Shown piece after piece: positions 1-4,218 of a DNA stretch of 21,135 nucleotides. The translations under genes were made by a program, and so were the position numbers. Origin of the DNA: Sphingomonas carotinifaciens (lineage in GTDB: Bacteria > Pseudomonadota > Alphaproteobacteria > Sphingomonadales > Sphingomonadaceae); NCBI RefSeq assembly GCF_009789535.1, contig NZ_WSUT01000003.1, positions 1 through 21,135 of the forward strand, written 5' to 3'. The number at the start of each line of letters is the position of its first letter. The first letter of the stretch is position 1. Below the pieces are notes generated by a model that was not told where the DNA came from, did not search any database, and was given only the letters and a program-made list of their open reading frames with translations.

Positions 1-48
1 ACATAGCTCAAAGTGCGTCAGAAACGAGTTACGAAGCAATATCTATTC

Positions 49-157
49 GCACCTCATTTCTGGATCAGGTTACCCCACCCCATTCATCGTAACTGGGCAC
101 CCCATTTCTCGTAGGTCAGCACCCCATTTCTCGTATCTGCGCACCCCATTCCTCGTA
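49..157. repeat. Five iterons, core GCACCCCATTTCTCGTA
   Basis: Copies start at 49 (GCACCTCATTTCTGG, degenerate), 75 (CCACCCCATTCATCGTA, degenerate), 97 (perfect), 119 (perfect) and 141 (one change, ATTCCTCGTA). The last four are spaced exactly 22 bp, two helical turns, so bound RepA would sit on one face. The first is 26 bp from the second. Their position just upstream of repA fits combined use in initiation and in repression of repA. Confidence 0.88.
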
Positions 158-202
158 GGTCGAGGCGTTTATGCGTTCTAGATCAATGGGCTAGCTAACC
201 AC

Positions 203-231
203 GAATCATAGAATCAGTAGAATCTAGAATC
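203..231. promoter_or_regulatory. Cluster of four GANTC (CcrM) sites in AT-rich DNA
   Basis: GAATC occurs at 203-207, 211-215, 220-224 and 227-231, four sites in 29 bp, next to the iterons. GANTC is the target of the cell-cycle methyltransferase CcrM in Alphaproteobacteria. The stretch is also the most AT-rich part of the origin and could be the duplex-unwinding element. The motif is seen directly; methylation control is inference. Confidence 0.6.
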
Positions 232-326
232 ATCGCGGGCGCGCGAGGCTGGCGTTGCATGACGACAAGCGGAATCGGCCTTCGGCCGATGCGCCGAAGA
301 TGCGTGCCGGCTACGCCGTCACAAGA

Positions 327-342
327 GCGGCCTGACGGCCGC
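327..342 (-). terminator. Possible terminator after the 95-aa gene
   Basis: Perfect 6-bp stem GCGGCC / GGCCGC with a 4-base loop, 42 bp beyond the stop of the minus-strand gene ending at 384. On the minus strand it is followed by TCTTGT, only a weak T-run, so it is a candidate rather than a clear intrinsic terminator. A second hairpin (274-290, ATCGGCC-ttc-GGCCGAT) lies further on and lacks a T-run. Confidence 0.3.
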
Positions 343-383
343 AGGCTCGGCGAGGGAGGAGTCGGGGCGAGGACGGTGTGCGA

Positions 384-671
384 TCATTCGCCGGCCGTCA
401 CGCGCCGGGGTGGGCGATCCTGTCGGGGATGAACGACGATCGCGGATATACCCGAACCGGCGATGCGGTCGATCAAGCGATCGGCTTCCTCCACCCGATC
501 GCTGGGCCAGTCGCGGGCGACGTGGACGGACGCGCCACCGACCTCGACGGTCAAGTGGGGGATGGTGGGATCGAGGTCGAGCAACCGGGCCATGTCGGCC
601 TGCGCGTCGACCGTAATGCGGCGCAGGCTGTCCCCCACCATGACGAGCTGCCAGGTGCGGTTGTCAGTCAT
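384..671 (-). CDS. Unknown 95-aa protein
   Basis: I do not recognise this family. The protein begins MTDNRTWQLVMVGDSLRRIT and ends in a basic Pro/Arg-rich tail (QDRPPRRVTAGE). The middle looks like a small alpha/beta fold: alternating beta-like stretches (LTVEVGGASVHVA, ISAIVVH) and one helix (SDRVEEADRLIDRIAG). No signal peptide or membrane segment. The ATG at 669-671 was chosen because AGAGGG lies just upstream at good spacing; longer in-frame readings would run back through the divergent small gene. It lies between the origin and the mobilisation genes, 72 bp from the divergently read 54-aa gene. The inverted copy (13305-13592) encodes the same protein, which supports the frame. Confidence 0.65.
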   Translation of the reverse strand: MTDNRTWQLVMVGDSLRRITVDAQADMARLLDLDPTIPHLTVEVGGASVHVARDWPSDRVEEADRLIDRIAGSGISAIVVHPRQDRPPRRVTAGE

Positions 672-680
672 GCTGCCCTC

Positions 681-710
681 TTGACGCCAGCCTTCCGGAT
701 ACCAATCTAT
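681..710 (+). promoter_or_regulatory. Candidate promoter of the 54-aa gene
   Basis: TTGACG at 681-686 resembles a -35 element. A weak -10 (AATCTA, 704-709, or ATCTAT, 705-710) follows at 17-18 bp. It lies in the 72-bp gap between the divergent genes, about 35 bp before the ATG at 744. Confidence 0.3.
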
Positions 711-743
711 GTTCCCCGTCTGTTCGGGAGAGGAGATAAATAG

Positions 744-908
744 ATGGCAGCGAAATATTGGTCCGGTCAGAATTGCCCGGAAACCGGCACCTACGGTCAG
801 TACCGCGACACCAACAACGAATATGCCGGCACGAGCTATGACCGGAAGGTGGACAAGGGCGAGAACTTCCCTCCCTCGCTGAACAATCACCACTACGAGA
901 AGAAGTGA
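744..908 (+). CDS. Small 54-aa protein, YjzC-like in appearance
   Basis: A short gene with a strong ribosome binding site (AGGAG at 731-735) and its own terminator (941-973), so probably expressed. The protein starts MAAKYWSGQNCPETGTYGQY and ends SLNNHHYEKK. It is polar and aromatic-rich with one cysteine and has no membrane segment. The pattern 'C/A-P-x-T/S-G-x-Y ... K-G-x-x-F-P-P' near residues 11-45 resembles the small YjzC-type proteins, of unknown function; this is a resemblance by eye. All three copies in the window (also 10202-10366 and 13068-13232) keep the same frame even where neighbouring genes carry indels. Confidence 0.72.
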   Translation: MAAKYWSGQNCPETGTYGQYRDTNNEYAGTSYDRKVDKGENFPPSLNNHHYEKK

Positions 909-940
909 GCAGGTCTTTAGCCCGTAAGGGACCGTAATGC

Positions 941-973
941 ACCGGCCGAGAGTATCTCGGCCGGTGTTTGTTT
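941..973 (+). terminator. Strong rho-independent terminator
   Basis: Perfect 11-bp GC-rich stem (ACCGGCCGAGA, 941-951; TCTCGGCCGGT, 955-965) with loop GTA, followed by GTTTGTTT. It sits 32 bp after the stop of the 54-aa gene. On the opposite strand the stem has no T-run, so it should not terminate the mobilisation operon ending at 993. Confidence 0.85.
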
Positions 974-992
974 ATGTAGCCCTCCACCCGGC

Positions 993-1886
993 TCATGGCA
1001 GGAGCCACCCGCTGTAGGTCTTGGCGTCGGGGTTCGCACCGAAGCACCAGTAGGCCCCGTCGCGCTTCTCGCGTTTCCAGCCGTGATCCTTGGGGCAGGC
1101 GGCGATGGCGGGAATGGTCTGTTCGCTGGCCTGATCGATGCGGCGGGCGAGCTTGCCGTTGGTAGTGTTGGCCCAGCTCGCCGCAGCCGTTTCATCACGG
1201 GCGCGGGCATAGCCCGATGCCTCGCCGGCCCCGTTACCCAGGTAGTAGCCGTAACCCCCGGCGATCGGCACCAGCAGGGCGAAGGCGGCGAGCGCACCGT
1301 TCCACCACCTGTCCCACCGGCGCCGGCGCTGCTCATGGGCCCGGCGATCGGCGGCATCGGCGGCGAGACGATCGGCCAGGGCGGCGTGCGCGGCCGTATC
1401 AGCGTCGATCCGACGCCGCAGGGCCTCTCCCGCCCCGGCAAGGCCGTCTGTGGCCCCACGACGCGCTCCGGCCTCCGCACGGGCCTCCAGGGCGGCAGGA
1501 TCGACCAGGCGGGCCGCTATGGCCTTGTCACGGGCTTCCTCGTCCTCGGCGCGCTGTGCGTCCCTGGCGGCGGCATCGGCCAGGCTGGCGCGCACGTCGG
1601 CCACCAGGTCGCGCAGGGTGCCGAAGCCGGCGAGGACGCGCTGGATGTTGGTGTCGAGGTGGGAGAAGAAGCTGTGCGCCTGGGCGGCGTCGGCGGTATC
1701 GCGCGCGCGACCGGCGGCAGAGGGCGGCGGATCGGGGGGCGTGTCGAACTCTGCGGGATCGAACCTCCCGGCCGGGGGATCGGTCCGGCCACCACCACGC
1801 GCCATTCCCCTTCCGCGTCCGGACTCATGGAGCTGGCGCGCCTGTTCGAGCAGGCGGCGGGGGTCGTCCTCCCGATCGCGGTCCAT
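993..1886 (-). CDS. Membrane-anchored coiled-coil mobilisation protein (MobB-like; possibly DUF6118)
   Basis: 297 aa. The N-terminal 65 residues are basic and Pro/Gly-rich and likely disordered. Residues about 66-190 are Ala/Arg/Asp/Glu-rich helix, likely coiled coil. One hydrophobic span at about 195-215 (WWNGALAAFALLVPIAGG) follows a basic RRRRWDRWW cluster, so the bulk is predicted cytoplasmic. The C-terminal 80 residues hold two Cys (CPKDHGW, YWCFGANPDA), a small conserved-looking domain. It is the second gene of a minus-strand operon; its ATG overlaps the stop of the TraD-like gene by one base (TGATG). Position beside oriT and mobA suggests a mobilisation role, perhaps bringing the relaxosome to the membrane. 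That role is inferred from context; the DUF6118 link is from memory of similar plasmids. Confidence 0.65.
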   Translation of the reverse strand: MDRDREDDPRRLLEQARQLHESGRGRGMARGGGRTDPPAGRFDPAEFDTPPDPPPSAAGRARDTADAAQAHSFFSHLDTNIQRVLAGFGTLRDLVADVRASLADAAARDAQRAEDEEARDKAIAARLVDPAALEARAEAGARRGATDGLAGAGEALRRRIDADTAAHAALADRLAADAADRRAHEQRRRRWDRWWNGALAAFALLVPIAGGYGYYLGNGAGEASGYARARDETAAASWANTTNGKLARRIDQASEQTIPAIAACPKDHGWKREKRDGAYWCFGANPDAKTYSGWLLP

Positions 1887-2155
1887 CAGCTATCCTCCCC
1901 GGGCAGCGTCCATCCCTCGAACGGTTTGCGATCCTGATCCCGGCTGATGCGGTGGGTCAGCTCGGAGACGATGCCGGCGAACCGCTTGTCCTTGGTAGCG
2001 GCGTCGATGAGCAGCCCGCCGAGGATGATCTTGCGGCGGGTATCGAGGCGGCGACCTTCGGCAGCGACACGGGCGTTGAGCGCGGCGAGACGGGCCTTTG
2101 CCTGATCGACCCGCTTCTGTGCCTGCTCGATAGATTCGCGTGTGGGTGCCGCCAT
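1886..2155 (-). CDS. TraD-like (MobC-type) mobilisation accessory protein
   Basis: 89 aa. Residues 1-37 are a charged helix (ESIEQAQKRVDQAKARLAAL), followed by the motif DTRRKIILGGLLIDAA (38-53), characteristic of the small TraD family found with MOBQ relaxases of Alphaproteobacteria, and a helical tail ending KPFEGWTLPGEDS. These proteins are thought to bind or stabilise the relaxosome at oriT. The start at 2153-2155 follows GGGGAAGG at good spacing; longer in-frame readings run into oriT and were rejected. It is the first gene of the operon divergent from mobA, with oriT in between, and is translationally coupled to the next gene. Two further copies (11342-11611 and 11821-12090) are intact. 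Confidence 0.78.
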   Translation of the reverse strand: MAAPTRESIEQAQKRVDQAKARLAALNARVAAEGRRLDTRRKIILGGLLIDAATKDKRFAGIVSELTHRISRDQDRKPFEGWTLPGEDS

Positions 2156-2188
2156 ACCTTCCCCGCGTGAAAGCACGAATACGAAGCG

Positions 2189-2194
2189 AGTATA
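2189..2194 (-). promoter_or_regulatory. Candidate -10 element for the mobilisation operon
   Basis: TATACT on the minus strand, 34 bp before the TraD-like start. The -35 region is weak (TGGCTT at 17 bp), so this is tentative. The position between oriT and the operon suits a promoter that relaxosome binding could repress. Confidence 0.3.
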
Positions 2195-2230
2195 GCGCAA
2201 CCCAACGAACGAAGCCACCCGACGCGACGG

Positions 2231-2270
2231 TAGGAGACAAGGGCGCACTTTAGCATTACTGCGTAATGCG
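2231..2270 (-). other. oriT: Origin of transfer (oriT), MOBQ / RSF1010-type
   Basis: Read on the minus strand there is a hairpin GCATTAC-gca-GTAATGC (2253-2269), then TAAAGTGCGCCC. The core TAAGTGCG^CCCT with an inverted repeat just upstream is the known nic region of RSF1010/R1162 and other MOBQ plasmids; here it differs only by one extra A. The predicted nick is on the minus strand between 2244 and 2243. The mobA gene reads away on one side and the TraD-like operon on the other, as expected for this class. Confidence 0.87.
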
Positions 2271-2379
2271 TGCGGCAGGGACACCCTGCACCCATGTCGC
2301 GATGCGACAGCGGGGCCTCCGCCCCACACCCCGACCAGCGCAACGCCGCTGGACCACGTTGGAGAAGGCAGACGCAGCG

Positions 2380-3417
2380 ATGGCGATCTACCATCTGGCG
2401 GTGAAATCGGTGTCGCGCTCGACCGGGCGCAGCGCGGTCGCCGCTGCGGCGTACCGGGCCGGCGCATATCTTGAAAACGAGCGCGACGGCCTGGTGCACG
2501 ACTACACGCGGCGGGGCGGCGTCGAGGATGCGTTCATCGTCGCCCCGGAGGGCGCGGAGTGGGCGCAGGACCGCTCCGCGCTGTGGAACGCGGCAGAGGC
2601 GGCGGAGAAGCGCAAGGACGCCAAGGTGGCGCGGGAATACGAACTGGGGCTACCGGCCGAGCTGGACGCCGGCCAGCGCCGCGACCTGGTTCGTGCTTTC
2701 GCGGAGGATGTGTGCGACCGCTACGGGGTGGCGGTCGATGCGGCGATCCACGCCCCCCATGATTACGGCGACGATCGCAACCACCACGCCCACGTCATGA
2801 CGACGACGCGGGTAGCGGAGGCGGACGGGTTGGGGGCGAAGACGCGCCAGCTCGACGTGCGCACGACCGCCTCGGTCGAAGTGGAGGCGATCCGCGAGCG
2901 ATGGGCGGGCATGGTCAACGACGCGCTGGAACACGCCCAGGTGCCGGAGCGGGTCGATCATCGCAGCTACGAGCGTCAGGGGCTGGATATCGAGCCTACG
3001 GTCAAGATGGGCCATGCGTCGGCCGCGATCGAGCGGCGCGCCGAGCGGGAGCAGATCGCAGCCGGTGAGGAGCCGCACGCCGTCACCCCGCGCGGGCAGA
3101 TGAACGAGGCGATCATGGAGAAGCGGGGGCTGGCCTACTACATCGAGTATGGCGAGCAGCGGATACGGGAGTGGACCGGCCAGGCTCGGGAGCGGGTCGA
3201 ACATCTGGCGCAGAGCATGTCGAGCTTCGTCCAGGGCGCGGCGAGGGCAATGCGGGCGGGGTTGCAGACCAGCGCCGGCGATGGATTCGATGGGTTGCCG
3301 GCAATCGACCAGTCACCCCGCCGCGAGCAGACCGGCTCCGAGCTGGATCAACCGCAGATCGAGCGTGATCGACAGCGGGACCGGCAACACGACCACGATA
3401 TCGGGTTTGGACGGTAG
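2380..3417 (+). CDS. mobA: MobA/MobL-family relaxase (MOBQ)
   Basis: 345 aa. It nicks oriT and becomes covalently attached to the transferred strand. The N-terminus MAIYHLAVKSVSRSTGRSAV is the family signature. Tyr25 (AAYRAG) aligns with the catalytic Tyr of RSF1010 MobA. DYTRRGGV (41-48) and EYELGLP (86-92) follow. The metal-binding His motif is HAPHDYGDD (124-132) with HHAHVM (135-140). I start at 2380 because the family begins there; the in-frame extension to 2266 would place coding sequence inside oriT. The C-terminal 100 residues are charged and helical. There is no primase domain, so it is much shorter than RSF1010 MobA. It ends 5 bp from the convergent toxin gene. No transfer-channel genes are present, so the plasmid is mobilisable, not self-transmissible. 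Confidence 0.92.
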   Translation: MAIYHLAVKSVSRSTGRSAVAAAAYRAGAYLENERDGLVHDYTRRGGVEDAFIVAPEGAEWAQDRSALWNAAEAAEKRKDAKVAREYELGLPAELDAGQRRDLVRAFAEDVCDRYGVAVDAAIHAPHDYGDDRNHHAHVMTTTRVAEADGLGAKTRQLDVRTTASVEVEAIRERWAGMVNDALEHAQVPERVDHRSYERQGLDIEPTVKMGHASAAIERRAEREQIAAGEEPHAVTPRGQMNEAIMEKRGLAYYIEYGEQRIREWTGQARERVEHLAQSMSSFVQGAARAMRAGLQTSAGDGFDGLPAIDQSPRREQTGSELDQPQIERDRQRDRQHDHDIGFGR

Positions 3418-3422
3418 GCAGG

Positions 3423-3857
3423 TTAGTCGCGTAGAATCTCGGTGACGCGGCGCGCAGCAGCCAGTTCGAGAATACGGCTGATGACGGTATCGTAGAGCTT
3501 GGGCGGGATGAAGCCGTAGGCGAAGCGATCCTTGCTCCCAGGCACGGGCCGAATGTCATAGCCCGGCCAGGCGAACTGGTTCACTTCATCCAGCACGATC
3601 CAGGAGCGATCGTCATCAAGGCCGAGCGCCTGTTTGACGCGAGGCGGCAGCTCGACCGCTTCCCCGTCTTTCGCGGGCGGGGTGTGCGTGATCGGTGCGA
3701 CCGTCACGCGCGGGGCACCGCCCTTTGGACTTTGCACCGACAGCACGATGACGCTGGGGCGGACCTTGCGTCCTTCCTCCTGTCCCTTGCGATGCTCGTG
3801 CCGCCACAGATAGGCATAGGGAATGACCAGACCCGGTTCCGGGGTAGGAAGCGACAA
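3423..3857 (-). CDS. PemK/MazF-like toxin of a type II toxin-antitoxin pair
   Basis: 144 aa. It starts [19 protein letters not shown] and contains the strand motifs RPSVIVLSV (about 33-41) and [11 protein letters not shown] (about 51-61), then [20 protein letters not shown] (about 84-103). This matches the alphaproteobacterial group commonly annotated as PemK/MazF-type toxins, mRNA endoribonucleases with an SH3-like barrel; membership is by eye. Translation starts at TTG (3855-3857), 4 bp after the antitoxin stop, with little ribosome binding site of its own, so it is probably coupled. The gene is convergent with mobA. The inverted copy (19586-20018) carries two single-base losses. Confidence 0.75.
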   Translation of the reverse strand: MSLPTPEPGLVIPYAYLWRHEHRKGQEEGRKVRPSVIVLSVQSPKGGAPRVTVAPITHTPPAKDGEAVELPPRVKQALGLDDDRSWIVLDEVNQFAWPGYDIRPVPGSKDRFAYGFIPPKLYDTVISRILELAAARRVTEILRD

Positions 3858-3861
3858 AGGC

Positions 3862-4125
3862 TTAATCCATCAGTGCGTTGAGATGGTCGTGGCGGGGGTC
3901 CATCCGTGATGCCGCCAGCGCCTTCAACGTCGCGCCGTCTAGCTCCTCGACTGCCAGGGCGGTAGGAGCCGTTGCCTTGAGGCGCTGATATTCGTCATAG
4001 TCGCGCGCCGACACGAAATAGCCTGTCACTCGGTTGTGCGTCACCACAGCGACTGGCTCGCGTTGGGCCTCCTCGCGATAGCGACCGAAATTACGGGCGA
4101 ACTCGGTCGCAGCTACCTGTGTCAT
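3862..4125 (-). CDS. Phd/YefM-family antitoxin
   Basis: 87 aa. The N-terminal half (MTQVAATEFARNFGRYREEA, then EPVAVVTHNRVTGYFVSARD) is the Phd/YefM DNA-binding fold: a helix-rich start, then a beta strand and 'V-T-x-x-x-x-x-G-Y/V-x-V-S'. The acidic helical C-terminus (residues about 50-87) would wrap the toxin. The start at 4125 is fixed by AAGGAGG immediately upstream; an upstream in-frame ATG at 4194 was rejected. It precedes the toxin gene by 4 bp and probably represses the pair from the palindrome at 4156-4169. The inverted copy (19319-19581) has one base missing. Confidence 0.85.
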   Translation of the reverse strand: MTQVAATEFARNFGRYREEAQREPVAVVTHNRVTGYFVSARDYDEYQRLKATAPTALAVEELDGATLKALAASRMDPRHDHLNALMD

Positions 4126-4155
4126 CTTGCCCTCCTTGGCATTAGAGCGATACAC

Positions 4156-4169
4156 AAAACGCGCGTTTT
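4156..4169. promoter_or_regulatory. Palindrome, candidate operator between antitoxin and restriction-modification gene
   Basis: AAAACGCGCGTTTT is a perfect 14-bp palindrome in the 93-bp gap between the divergent antitoxin (start 4125) and restriction-modification gene (start 4219). It lies about 30 bp upstream of the antitoxin start, where Phd/YefM-type autorepressors bind. One site could in principle influence both operons. It is unchanged in the inverted copy (19275-19288). Confidence 0.45.
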
Positions 4170-4218
4170 TCGCAATGGTGCCTGCCGGTGCCAATTTGCG
4201 CGGGGGGAGATAATCCAG

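Larger units (their letters stand above)
1..360. other. oriV: Replication origin region (oriV), copy 1
   Basis: A gene-free stretch upstream of repA, which runs leftward across the circle join; its start codon complement is at 2-4. In order it holds an inverted pair AGTTACG (27-33) / CGTAACT (88-94), five iterons (49-157), an AT-rich stretch with four GAATC sites (203-231), and two GC-rich hairpins (274-290 and 327-342). Iterons next to an AT-rich block beside a Rep_3-type initiator gene are the standard layout of an iteron-controlled theta origin. I saw no convincing DnaA box. Confidence 0.75.

Noticed and set aside
49..157. CRISPR array
   Set aside because: Repeats are 17-22 bp with almost no spacer and lie upstream of repA; they are iterons. 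No cas genes.
672..893. Long version of the 95-aa minus-strand gene starting at 893
   Set aside because: The extra N-terminus is the antisense of the 54-aa gene, which has its own ribosome binding site and terminator. The ATG at 671 has a suitable site.
2266..2379. N-terminal extension of MobA starting at 2266
   Set aside because: It would start within the oriT hairpin. The family signature MAIYHL begins at 2380, and the catalytic Tyr then falls at position 25 as in RSF1010 MobA.
917..2499. Many long overlapping reading frames opposite or shifted to the mobilisation genes
   Set aside because: High G+C produces long shadow frames. They have Arg/Pro/Gly-rich, low-complexity translations and no ribosome binding sites.
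4036..4218. Upstream start of the restriction-modification gene at 4036
   Set aside because: It overlaps the antitoxin gene and its control region. GTG at 4219 has a strong ribosome binding site and the N-terminal nuclease domain begins right after.
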